Shown piece after piece: positions 17,670 to 27,121 of a DNA stretch of 64,000 nucleotides (the stretch's first letter is position 1; each line of letters starts with the position of its first letter). The position numbers were made by a program, and so were the translations under genes. The DNA comes from an uncultured Clostridia bacterium. GTDB taxonomy: Bacteria; Bacillota; Clostridia; Oscillospirales; Acutalibacteraceae. The stretch is from positions 19,743 through 83,742 of the forward strand of contig CANRAU010000009.1 in assembly GCA_947628665.1 (NCBI GenBank). The letters run 5' to 3'. The notes below the pieces were generated by a model. It did not search any database. It was not told the DNA's origin and saw only the letters and a program-made list of their open reading frames with translations.

Positions 17670-18131
17670 TTATTTCACATATTCAGCGGTAAACGTCAGC
17701 GTATCGGTATGCTCGCCCGCGGCCGCCTTTTTCCACTGGTCTGCACCGATATTCACGGTAAGCGGGTAGCTCTTGCCGGCCTCGCCGGGGGCGAAGGTGA
17801 TACCGTCCGCACCTGCGAGCGTGTACGCGATCGTCTTTTGCGCGTCTGCCGTGTTGACGAGCTTGTAAGCGTTCTGCGACTCTACGCGCACGTCTACCTT
17901 CGCGGCGGGTTCGATCCAGAGGACAGTCGCCGCCACTTCGCCGATGGCGGTCGAAGACGCTTCCCAATCAATGGTGGTGTCGGCGGGGTAGGTTAGCTGA
18001 TAGGAAGGGCCGTTCCCGTCCGGGCCGTTTTCGGTATAAATCCTGGTGTCATCGGCAAAAGCGGGGATCGCACAAACCGCCAACATCAACAGCGCAAGGA
18101 CGAGCGAAAGGGCTTTTTTCATGGTTCTCAA
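17670..18131 (-). CDS. Small secreted paralogue 7 (most divergent)
   Basis: MKKALSLVLALLMLAVCAIPAFA; SYQLTYPADTTIDWEASSTAIGEVAATVLWIEPAAKVDV...QWKKAAAGEHTDTLTFTAEYVK. Confidence 0.85.
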   Translation of the reverse strand: MRTMKKALSLVLALLMLAVCAIPAFADDTRIYTENGPDGNGPSYQLTYPADTTIDWEASSTAIGEVAATVLWIEPAAKVDVRVESQNAYKLVNTADAQKTIAYTLAGADGITFAPGEAGKSYPLTVNIGADQWKKAAAGEHTDTLTFTAEYVK

Positions 18132-18166
18132 CTCCTTTGCAGTAGATTTACTTTATTTGCTAAAGC

Positions 18167-21100
18167 TTATTGTGTACTGCCATCCGAATAGGTGACGGTA
18201 TAGGTAAGCTTCGTTTGGTATTTGTCGGGTACCTTGCCGGACCAATCGGTAACAGTTAGGGTGGGCTTGGGATCGGGCAACGTCTGCTCAGTCATTTGCC
18301 CCTCGAACCTCTTTTGGACGTCAAATTCCGCCGTCGTAAACGCGATCTTGGCGTTGGGGTCGTTGCTGCTGATTAGTTTGCCGGGCTCTGTGCCGGAGTC
18401 TTTGACCGAGACTTCGATATGTCCCTTAGACAAGGTGGTCAAGACCTTATAGGAGACGTCTTGTGCTTTGTCGTCGCCCCACTTAATGGGTATCTCGGCC
18501 GGAATCGACACGGTGTAGTTATCGCCGGGCGCGAAGAGAATCTTGATTTTCTTCGTCAACGGCTGCTGATCGCCGCCAAGAAGCGGCGTGCCATCGCCAT
18601 GGTAGAACTGCACGGTCAATGTATCCGACAGCGCAACCGGCACCTTGGGGTCGGCCGCCAAGCTCACGTTGAAGGTGAAGTTTAAGGGTGCGCCTTGTGT
18701 CGCCTTATTGTTCGCAACCTCGCCGATTTTCGTCTCTGTCTTTAAAGCCGAGGCGTCGTAGCTCGCATCCGCCGGTGTATTGGAGTCAGCCTTATTCGGA
18801 ACGGTCGATTCGCTGGAGGGACGCGTGATTGCTACCGTATAGGCAGCCTCAGGATTCGAGCCGCCCTGCATCGTGACATCCGACATCAGTTTGCCGTTTT
18901 CGGAGGTGACGGTTATGTAGCTGAGCGATTCGGTGTCCGTCTGCGAGGGCAGGAACACGGAATACTGCACGTTGTAGGTCGCCGAGCCTTGGAGTTCATC
19001 CGGCGTCAACGTGACGGTCGCCTCCTCAAGGTCTTTGTCGCTGTTCAGCGCGACCTGCTCGGCAGGGAACAGCGGATAAATACCGTCTGGATAAGTGTCC
19101 TCACCCTTTACCCTTGCATCGCCGTCTAATTTAACCTGGTCGGCTTCTTCGTGCCAAAGGTTATACAAATCCAAAATGCAGTAGTAAGCGGGAATGAGAG
19201 AATGGTACATTTCGTGCTGATCGTACAGCGTCTTCAGCTCAATGGTACTTTCGTTAAACAGCTTTTTGTTTTGGATGGCGTCCAGCGTTTTCGCGTAATA
19301 GTCCTCATACTTCGCTTTGAGATGGAGAACGCCGCCATCCAATTTTACGCCGGTGCTGTTCCAAGTCGTCGTATCATCATCCTCCGGCGTGTTTGCCGCC
19401 CCCGCACCGCACTGGTAAGAATTGACGTTGCAGCGAAGCCTCTGGAGCGTAACGATAATGCCATCGTTGTTTTCCTGACCGAGGTACAGTTCGCCGGGCA
19501 ACATTTTCATATTTCTAAGAATGTACTTGGCGTAATAACCGAGGTCTGTGTACGCTTGCCACGCTTTGGAAAGTGTGCTGCCGCTCGAGTCGTTCAAATC
19601 CGTCGCAAGGGAGAAGAAGAATTTACCGACTGCCGAATCATCAGGAGATGCGTTTCCCGGGTCGTGGTACAGTTCCTCAATCTGTGCGTACGCGGCATTT
19701 GCGGCAGTTAACTCGCCCGCCATATACACCAGACGCTTGGCGTTGGCGTAAGCGTTTTCGAGTTCTGCTTTTGAACCCGCCAACTGCTCTTTCTCGGTTG
19801 GGGACAAGCGTGCATAGCTCTTTTCATACAGGTCGATGATTGCTTGCGCAGCCGCTTCGTCCGTCAAACCGTACTTGGCATAGTCGATTGTCCCATCTTT
19901 TATGTTATACAGGCCGGACATCTCGTTCTCATGACCGTTTCCTGTATACGACTCTTTTGTTTTGGAATCCCAGCCTGCAATCGCAGCTTGAATCGCGCTC
20001 ACGTCCTGCTCGGCAGCGGGTCTACTGTGGTTTGTCGCCCAATCCTGATATGTCAGCAGCGTTTCATGCGCCTTTTTGACGGACTCATGCGTCGTTTGGA
20101 AAGCAGTCAAGCTATTGTAAGCCTGCAACGCCTCGTTGACAGCCGCCAGGAAAGCATCATAATTCTCCCCGTAAGAGTAGGGGTCGATTGCATTGACCTT
20201 TTCTTCGAACTTCAACGCGCTTGAGGACTTGGAATCCGTCAACGCTTCAAAGAACGGGTCTGTATTCGGCCGAGCCGATTTATAGGCATTTTCGTCGTAG
20301 GAGAAGCCGACATTGTCGATGGTGAACGAGCGTCCGTCCATCTGCTTCGCGGCCGCCGCGCCGTCGGTATTCTTCACGTCCAAAGGCGCAACGCCAATCT
20401 GAACGCGGTAGATGCCGTTCAAAGCCTCTTTGTCGGTGCTCATCGAATAGTTATAGTCTCTGCTTCCCACCGCGCCGCGCAAGCCCGACTTGAAATACTC
20501 CAGCGGAATCATGATATACCCGCGGTAATTGTCAAGGGACAGCTCCTCTACGCCGTCGTTGCCGCTCGAGCTGGAGGGCAGCGTATAAATTTTGTTGTCG
20601 ACGTTGCACTGTACCCATTCGCCGGTATTGGGGGACAGCAGCCAAAAGCGTCTGTTGGCTGCGTTGGAGCCGAAGTCGAGCGGGAAATCTTCAAATTCGG
20701 AAGGCGCGTCCGCAGCGTCGTTGACATTGTTCGGGCAATAGGCATGGAGCACAACGGACAAACGGAAATTGGAAAGCTGCGAGAAGTCGGCATAGAACAC
20801 CAGGCAGATGGGCGGGTCGGCGTTGTTATTTGCAATGGTAATGTCGCTGCTTGCGAAGTCGCCCAAGGAATCCAGTCCCGTGGTCTGCTTACGAAGCTCA
20901 GCGGGGTCATCGTTCTCCGCCCCCTTACGGGTAAAGGAAACCGCCGTATAACAGCCGTTGTTTTCAGAATAATACTGGCTGTCGATGGTCGTCGTCAAGC
21001 CGTGCGTACCCATAAAGCCGTTTTCGTCTACGGTCGCCCAAGCGGGGTCCCAATAGATGTCGCCGTTGCTCTTCAGGTTGTTGCCCAACGTATCGACAAC

Positions 21101-23638
21101 GTTGCTATCGCTTGTAGCGTTATCACTTGTATGCCCATTGAAGGTATGCATGGTCGAGCCGGTATAGGTGACCAAACTCTTTTTGAAGCGGTAGTCGGCC
21201 GTGGAGAGATCCGCTACATCGTCACGGTAGTAGTTACCGCCGAGACCCACATTATTCTGTTGCGAACCCGGGTTGCCCGCGTTTGTATCGTTTTCCAGCT
21301 GCCAAGCGCGCGTGCCCACAGTCTCCTGCTCAAAGTCGTTGAACATGATATAGGGCGTACTCGCCAAGGAATCGCCGACGGGAACGGAGTTTTCGCGCAG
21401 CTGGAACGCCATAAGCTGGACATAATCTAACAGCTTTTGCTCGTTCGCACGCCCGAATACGGTCAGCTGATCCAAGGAAAGATGCCGATAAATCTGCCAA
21501 ATCTTCGTAATGGTGTCCTTCGTAGTCTGCGGGATGGTCAGAAGATTTTCATCGGGTCCGGGCAGCTGCTCCAAATCGACAATAAGCGGCTGCACGATGT
21601 CGAGACCGTTGTTGTCCTTGTGGTACGTTGACGGCTCCGCGTTTTTACAGGCTTCCCTCGCATCGGTGAATTTCTTCCAAGCGGCACTCATATTGAGTTC
21701 CGCGGCCTTGGCCGCAAGTTGGTCATCTGTCAGAAACTCATTTCCTATCTCCTTGTTGGCCTCATACCCCTTCTGATAGGCTTGTATCATTTCCTCGATA
21801 TACGCCACTTCGTGGAAATCGCCCCAGTCGGGGTTGCTGTCAAACAATTCGTCGCAAGCGGTGAAAATGGCGCGCGGAATTGCCGTCTTTTGGTCATAGT
21901 AATCCGCCATGGGGTCGCCAATGTTGCCGGTGCCATCGTCGGGGTACGATCCCCCGTCGGTACGGTAAAAGAGGACGTTGTCGATAAAGAAAGACTTATC
22001 GACGGAGTCCGCGCTCGCGCTTTTATAGCTGAAGCCGCATGCCATCATGTCCTCAATGGCCTTGTAGGCGGTTTCACGGTTCGGAATATTGCCGTCCGCA
22101 TCCATCGTCGCGCGTTTGGGGTTATCGTTTGTGACATTCGTAGGGTCGAGATCCACAGCAAGCATTTTGCCGAATTCTTCAGAGTAAGTTTTTCGGGCTA
22201 GATCACTGCTTCCATGACCAAACTTAGCACACAAACCGAAGTGCTGCAGCAAGAGCGCATCCTTGATAGATGTGCCGGCAGGATCGATGGTTACTTCTTT
22301 GCCGAGACTGAAGTGCTTGTCGAACATTTCCTTCATTCTCGCACTCATTGACTCAGTATTCCACCCACTACCCCAATGCTCATTTAATTTAAAATCGTCA
22401 GTATAAGACTGGCTCCAATCATCGTTTTTCGCTGTGACTTTGGAATCCTCGGTCAGGCAGAAGAACTCAATCGGGATACGGATATAGCCGCGGTAATGCC
22501 CTAAATCAATCGTACCTTCCGGCATGCTCTGCTTGAGCCATGTGCCGTCGGCCTGCTGTATGTAGCAATATTCCGGCTTTGTCTCTTTCTCGGACGATTT
22601 TGTATAACCGAGCGTAGAGAAGACATCGCTGTCCGCCGTCAAATAGTCGGTTTCACCTCCACCGGGCGCATCCGCATGCACTTTGCCGCCATCCGAACGG
22701 TACAGGGTCTTTTCGTTGGACGTCATTTGGAAAGAAAGCCCTTGCAGCTCGACCTGCGAAAGGTCTACCCAGAACCAAACCTCTTCGGCGCCGCTATAGT
22801 CCCACATCTGCCGCGAGTAGCGCGTCATAAAGCCGGCGGGGTTTGCTTGCCGAATGGTGAAGCCGTAGCCGACGGTATCCTTGTTGTAATTCTCGCCCGC
22901 GCTCGCGCTCACGTTCTCCTTACCGGTTTGATCGGCCGCGCCGACAACATGCAAATCGCTCTCCGCGCCCTCCGTCAAAACATAGAAAGGCGCGGTAGAC
23001 CCCTCTAAACGATTCTGCTCCATATCCAACATCACGCGCGCGGCGGTTGCACCCGTCGTCAGCGGCGTAATCCCGTCGTAATTCGTGAACTTGGGTACGT
23101 TGGAAACGGCCGTATTCAGCGTTTTGGAGAACCAGCCTTCGCTGTCGTAAGCGGTGATGGAAACGCTGTAGGCGTGGTTGGGATCCAAGCCGTTTTCAAG
23201 CCCCTTAATCCCCTTGATTTCCTCAGCGGTAATGGTTGCCGTGCGGAGTTCTATTTGCTCCGCCGGCTCCGCTTCGGGCTCCTTTACGGTCTTGCGGAGA
23301 ATCACCTTGTCGGTGTGCGGCACTGCGTCTCCCACGTTGCCCATATCCACAAGCTCAAGCATATAGCCTTCAACCACTTTACCCGTCTCGTACTTATCGT
23401 TGTTGGTGGGTAAGGCTTTCGGGAAAGTGACGGAAATGTCACCCTCTCCCGTTTGATAAGCCGAATAGCTGCTCGCCGTCTGCGCCGCAGAATCATCCGT
23501 CGGAAACGTCGGCACGGGATCGTAGGTATGCTGCCATTCCGTCGCCGCAAGAGCCAACGGCAAAGACGTCACGAGCAAAACGACGCACAGCACGGCGGCC
23601 GTTACACCCTTTAGAAGCTTTTTGCTTTTCGTTTGCAT
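18167..23638 (-). CDS. Giant secreted protein (1823 aa) with duplicated internal domain and C-terminal copy of the small-paralogue domain
   Basis: Signal MQTKSKKLLKGVTAAVLCVVLLVTSLPLALA; internal repeats YRGYIRIPIEFF / YRGYIMIPLEYF and SFFIDNVLFY / SFTIDNVGFSY; C-term NYTVSIPAEIPIKWGDDKAQDVSYKVLTTLSKGHIEVSV...YQTKLTYTVTYSDGSTQ. Confidence 0.9.
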   Translation of the reverse strand: MQTKSKKLLKGVTAAVLCVVLLVTSLPLALAATEWQHTYDPVPTFPTDDSAAQTASSYSAYQTGEGDISVTFPKALPTNNDKYETGKVVEGYMLELVDMGNVGDAVPHTDKVILRKTVKEPEAEPAEQIELRTATITAEEIKGIKGLENGLDPNHAYSVSITAYDSEGWFSKTLNTAVSNVPKFTNYDGITPLTTGATAARVMLDMEQNRLEGSTAPFYVLTEGAESDLHVVGAADQTGKENVSASAGENYNKDTVGYGFTIRQANPAGFMTRYSRQMWDYSGAEEVWFWVDLSQVELQGLSFQMTSNEKTLYRSDGGKVHADAPGGGETDYLTADSDVFSTLGYTKSSEKETKPEYCYIQQADGTWLKQSMPEGTIDLGHYRGYIRIPIEFFCLTEDSKVTAKNDDWSQSYTDDFKLNEHWGSGWNTESMSARMKEMFDKHFSLGKEVTIDPAGTSIKDALLLQHFGLCAKFGHGSSDLARKTYSEEFGKMLAVDLDPTNVTNDNPKRATMDADGNIPNRETAYKAIEDMMACGFSYKSASADSVDKSFFIDNVLFYRTDGGSYPDDGTGNIGDPMADYYDQKTAIPRAIFTACDELFDSNPDWGDFHEVAYIEEMIQAYQKGYEANKEIGNEFLTDDQLAAKAAELNMSAAWKKFTDAREACKNAEPSTYHKDNNGLDIVQPLIVDLEQLPGPDENLLTIPQTTKDTITKIWQIYRHLSLDQLTVFGRANEQKLLDYVQLMAFQLRENSVPVGDSLASTPYIMFNDFEQETVGTRAWQLENDTNAGNPGSQQNNVGLGGNYYRDDVADLSTADYRFKKSLVTYTGSTMHTFNGHTSDNATSDSNVVDTLGNNLKSNGDIYWDPAWATVDENGFMGTHGLTTTIDSQYYSENNGCYTAVSFTRKGAENDDPAELRKQTTGLDSLGDFASSDITIANNNADPPICLVFYADFSQLSNFRLSVVLHAYCPNNVNDAADAPSEFEDFPLDFGSNAANRRFWLLSPNTGEWVQCNVDNKIYTLPSSSSGNDGVEELSLDNYRGYIMIPLEYFKSGLRGAVGSRDYNYSMSTDKEALNGIYRVQIGVAPLDVKNTDGAAAAKQMDGRSFTIDNVGFSYDENAYKSARPNTDPFFEALTDSKSSSALKFEEKVNAIDPYSYGENYDAFLAAVNEALQAYNSLTAFQTTHESVKKAHETLLTYQDWATNHSRPAAEQDVSAIQAAIAGWDSKTKESYTGNGHENEMSGLYNIKDGTIDYAKYGLTDEAAAQAIIDLYEKSYARLSPTEKEQLAGSKAELENAYANAKRLVYMAGELTAANAAYAQIEELYHDPGNASPDDSAVGKFFFSLATDLNDSSGSTLSKAWQAYTDLGYYAKYILRNMKMLPGELYLGQENNDGIIVTLQRLRCNVNSYQCGAGAANTPEDDDTTTWNSTGVKLDGGVLHLKAKYEDYYAKTLDAIQNKKLFNESTIELKTLYDQHEMYHSLIPAYYCILDLYNLWHEEADQVKLDGDARVKGEDTYPDGIYPLFPAEQVALNSDKDLEEATVTLTPDELQGSATYNVQYSVFLPSQTDTESLSYITVTSENGKLMSDVTMQGGSNPEAAYTVAITRPSSESTVPNKADSNTPADASYDASALKTETKIGEVANNKATQGAPLNFTFNVSLAADPKVPVALSDTLTVQFYHGDGTPLLGGDQQPLTKKIKILFAPGDNYTVSIPAEIPIKWGDDKAQDVSYKVLTTLSKGHIEVSVKDSGTEPGKLISSNDPNAKIAFTTAEFDVQKRFEGQMTEQTLPDPKPTLTVTDWSGKVPDKYQTKLTYTVTYSDGSTQ

Positions 23639-23670
23639 AGTCGAAACTCCTTTCTTATAAGATAACGGCG

Positions 23671-24492
23671 TTATTTCGCCTTAATAATGGTTTTGAAATC
23701 CATATTGTTCAATGGCCTCTGCTCCTTGTCAAAGCTGTAAGGTCTGAAATGTACGATCACATTGTATTCCCCCGGATCCAGCGCGCGATTTAAGGTGAAT
23801 TTGGAAATCGCGTAGCCGGGCGGGAGCAAATCGGACGTATATAAAATGTCGCCCGTGCCTTTGCCCGTTTTTACATCCAGCATCTCGATCTCGATCTTGA
23901 AATAGCAGGGATTTTCTTTGGGATTGGAGAACACGAAGTTCTGCTCGCGCTGCCCCGCCACCAGATTCATCTCGGCTATGCCGTTGATCTTGATGTTCCT
24001 GCCCTGCGTCTCGGTTTTTGCCGGTACGGAGATGCTGCCTTCGCCGAGCTCCGCGTTGGAATCGATCACGCCCGGCGCCTGGGTCGTCGGTTCGGGCTTG
24101 CTGTTCGCCTTGATCGCGCGATACGACCCGAAGCCGATCGCCGCAAGCAAAAGCAACAAAATCAGCGCCCACAGCAGCCACAACAGCAACATGTCCTTTA
24201 CAACGGCAAGGTATTCATTCTCGCCGACGCATATATACCCACGCACAGACGTATGCGGCATTTTGACCGGCGCATAGACCGTCTCGACCACGCCGTCCTC
24301 CGAAGTCACGCTGCCGATCTCATCGCGACCCGACGAAATCTGCCCCACGACGGAAAATCCGCCCGCAGGATACATGGCCTCCATCTGCTTTTTGGTGTAA
24401 GACGGCGCTTCAAACGCCGTTTTGCGGTTTCGATAGCTTTTTTCGGCCGCTTCCGCCGCAGACGCTAATGAAAAAGAGCGATATTCCGACAA
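23671..24492 (-). CDS. Single-TM accessory protein at the head of the surface operon
   Basis: Likely TTG start at 24492 (GGAGG-GCTAATT-TTG), SEYRSFSLASAAEAAEKSYRNRK...; TM MLLLWLLWALILLLLLAAIGFGSY; C-term domain ILYTSDLLPPGYAISKFTLNRALDPGEYNVIVHF. Confidence 0.7.
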   Translation of the reverse strand: MSEYRSFSLASAAEAAEKSYRNRKTAFEAPSYTKKQMEAMYPAGGFSVVGQISSGRDEIGSVTSEDGVVETVYAPVKMPHTSVRGYICVGENEYLAVVKDMLLLWLLWALILLLLLAAIGFGSYRAIKANSKPEPTTQAPGVIDSNAELGEGSISVPAKTETQGRNIKINGIAEMNLVAGQREQNFVFSNPKENPCYFKIEIEMLDVKTGKGTGDILYTSDLLPPGYAISKFTLNRALDPGEYNVIVHFRPYSFDKEQRPLNNMDFKTIIKAK

Positions 24493-24614
24493 AATTAGCC
24501 CTCCGAACTGTAAACTCCCGCGCATTTGCGCGTCATGCAGAAAAGTGCGGCTTTTGCACCCCCAAAGAATAGGGGGCATATGCCCTTTTACACAATTCCT
24601 CATTTTGCATTTTT

Positions 24615-24644
24615 ATTTTATTATTTTTTTAGGCATTCTGTCAA
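24615..24644 (-). promoter_or_regulatory. Sigma-A-type promoter for the surface operon
   Basis: Minus strand TTGACA-18 nt-TAAAAT. Confidence 0.65.
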
Positions 24645-25012
24645 GGCGCAAGAGGCAAAGTTCCGCCGTTGCAATGTAGAAATGCCGCTTTTGATTTTGT
24701 GCAAATTGACGGGCAAATAGACGTTTTGGGGTCGATTTGTCTATTTTTTCTATAAAAGGCGCGCAGAGCGGCATAGGAAGCGACCCCGTCTCCCCGCTCT
24801 CCCCAAGGGCGCGCAGGGAGATCCCGCTTTCCGGGCGCGGCGCATTTCGGCAAAATCCGCCGATCACAGCTTTGCGTCCCCGTAAACGAATATATTGTAC
24901 ATTTTAGACAAAATTGTTTCCTTGTACAAGACCTGCGGGGCATCCGACTGCGTCCGCGGGGTATCGGACGAAAAGCCTGCGCACACGCACCTGCGGAAAA
25001 GGGCATAAAAAT

Positions 25013-25042
25013 GATCGCCCGCCCTAAAAAGGACGAGCGACC
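25013..25042 (-). terminator. Terminator downstream of the ABC exporter operon
   Basis: Minus strand GGTCGCTCGTCC-TTTTTA-GGGCGGGCGATC (with G-U pairs) followed by ATTTTTATG. Confidence 0.55.
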
Positions 25043-25074
25043 GTTTTGTCTTTTTCTATGGAAATATAAAGTCC

Positions 25075-25180
25075 GAGGCGCGCCGCTTTGAAATTTGGCG
25101 TCCTGCGGGACGCGAGACGGGACTCTGTCCCGTCGCCTTGCCGTCTTTTGAAAAAGGCGGGCGGAAGCTCGGATTTGGCT
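25075..25180. repeat. Partial mosaic repeat (cgtcctgcgggacg...ttttgaaaaaggcgggcgg)
   Basis: Contains gggactctgtcccgtcgcc and cttttgaaaaaggcgggcgg as in the other mosaic copies. Confidence 0.6.
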
Positions 25181-25207
25181 TTTTGTAAGCGAGCGGTGAA
25201 AGGCGCG

Positions 25208-27121
25208 TTACGACAGTTCAAACTGCCCCGTGTATAGCTGATAGTATTTGCCCTTTTGCGCGAGCAGATCGTCATGGTCGCCGCGCTCGATGATCTCGCC
25301 GTGTTCCAGCACAAGGATCGCATCCGCGTTGCGGACGGTGGACAGACGGTGCGCGATCACAAAGGTCGTGCGCCCCTGCATGAGCTGATCCATGCCCTGT
25401 TCGATCAGCCGTTCGGTGCGCGTGTCGATGGAGCTTGTCGCTTCGTCCAAGACCAGCACGGGCGGGTCTGCCACCGCCGCGCGCGCGATTGCCAGCAGCT
25501 GCCGCTGCCCCTGGCTCAAATTCGCGCCGTCGCCCGTGATGACCGTATCGTAGCCGTTCGGCAGGCGCGTGATGAAATCGTCCGCGTTCGCGAGCTTCGC
25601 CGCCGCCACGATCTGCTCGTGTGTCGCGTCCAAATTGCCGTAGCGGATATTCTCCTCCACCGTACCCGTAAACAGGTGCGTATCCTGCAAAACCATGGCC
25701 AGCGAACGGCGCAGGTCGCCCTTGCAGATCTTCTGAATGTTGATGCCGTCATAGCGGATCTTGCCCGACCGGATCTCATAAAACCGATTGAGCAAATTCG
25801 TAATCGTTGTTTTGCCCGCGCCCGTCGAGCCGACAAACGCGACCTTCTGCCCGGGCTTCGCATACAGCGAAACATCGTGCAGCACCGTCTTTTTGCCGTC
25901 GTAGCTGAACGTGACGTCCTCAAACTGCACGTCGCCCTCCAGCTTCTTATAGGTCACCGAGCCGTCCGCGCTGTGGGTATGCTTCCACGCCCAAAGCCCC
26001 GTATGCTCGGGACACTCGGTCAGCTCGCCCTTTGCATCATATTTCGCGTTGACGAGCCGCACATAGCCCTCGTCCGTTTCGGGCTTCGTATCCAAAATGT
26101 CAAAAATGCGTTCCGCGCCCGCCAAAGCCGACAGCACGGTATTGAACTGCTGCGAAAGGTTGGTGATCGGCTGTGCAAAGGTCTGCGTGTACTGCAAATA
26201 CGACAGCACCGTGCCGATGGTCATGCTGCCGCCGATGGCGAACGCGCCGCCGACCGCCGCGATGACCGCGTACACGACGTGCGAGAAGTTGCCCATGATC
26301 GGCATCAGCGCGCTTGCATAGGTGTTGGCGGAGGTCGCCGCGTTCTGCAATTCGTCGTTGAGCGCGCAAAAGTCCGCCATGACCTGCTGTTCGTGGTTAA
26401 AAACCTTAACGACCTTTTGCCCCTCTATGGTCTCTTCAATAAAGCCGTTGGCGCGTCCGAGCGCCGTCTGCTGCAAACGGAAATACTTCGCGCTCTTCGA
26501 CCCCATGCTTTTGATGATGAGCAGCATGATCGCGACGGATACCAGAATCACCGCCGTCAAGCGCAGGCTCAGCACCAGCATCATCACAAAGGTCGCGACC
26601 ACCGAGATCACGGACGAGACCGTCTGCACGAAGCCCGCGCTCAAAAAGTTGCGCACTGTCTCCACGTCGTTGGTAAAGCGGCTCATCAGCTCGCCGTGGG
26701 TATGCGTATCGAAATACGAGATCGGCAGATCCTGCATCACGTCGAACAGATCGCGGCGGATCGTATTGACCGTGGACTGCGACAGCGTGAGCATAATGCG
26801 TGCGTAGCCCCAGGAAGCGAGCGCGCTGAATGCAAACAACCCGCCCATTTTGACAAGCATCAGAATCAGCGGTCCGAAATCCGCGTTTTGCGCGCCTGCG
26901 GCGAGCATCGGGATCAGATAATCATCCGCCAGTATTTTAATAAAGTAAGAGGCAAGCACCGTCCCCGCCGTACTCAAAAGCACCAGCAGAACGACCAGAA
27001 TCAGCAGCCATTTGCGTTTGGCAAGATAGCCCATTAAGCGGAAAAAGGTCTTTTTGCCGTTTTTCGGCTTGCGGAAATTGCCCCTGCGGCCTTCGCCGCG
27101 CACGAATTTGGGTCCCGGCAT
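25208..27121 (-). CDS. ABC transporter, fused permease/ATP-binding protein (multidrug-exporter-like, subunit 2)
   Basis: VAFVGSTGAGKTTITNLLNRFYE (Walker A), LSQGQRQLLAIARA (signature), VLVLDEATSSID (Walker B). Confidence 0.95.
   Translation of the reverse strand: MPGPKFVRGEGRRGNFRKPKNGKKTFFRLMGYLAKRKWLLILVVLLVLLSTAGTVLASYFIKILADDYLIPMLAAGAQNADFGPLILMLVKMGGLFAFSALASWGYARIMLTLSQSTVNTIRRDLFDVMQDLPISYFDTHTHGELMSRFTNDVETVRNFLSAGFVQTVSSVISVVATFVMMLVLSLRLTAVILVSVAIMLLIIKSMGSKSAKYFRLQQTALGRANGFIEETIEGQKVVKVFNHEQQVMADFCALNDELQNAATSANTYASALMPIMGNFSHVVYAVIAAVGGAFAIGGSMTIGTVLSYLQYTQTFAQPITNLSQQFNTVLSALAGAERIFDILDTKPETDEGYVRLVNAKYDAKGELTECPEHTGLWAWKHTHSADGSVTYKKLEGDVQFEDVTFSYDGKKTVLHDVSLYAKPGQKVAFVGSTGAGKTTITNLLNRFYEIRSGKIRYDGINIQKICKGDLRRSLAMVLQDTHLFTGTVEENIRYGNLDATHEQIVAAAKLANADDFITRLPNGYDTVITGDGANLSQGQRQLLAIARAAVADPPVLVLDEATSSIDTRTERLIEQGMDQLMQGRTTFVIAHRLSTVRNADAILVLEHGEIIERGDHDDLLAQKGKYYQLYTGQFELS

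Noticed and set aside
14411-18131. WxL-domain or LPXTG surface proteins
   Set aside because: The single W lies in an IxW motif near the middle, the paired WxL motifs and terminal WxL layout are absent, and there is no sorting signal or C-terminal TM.
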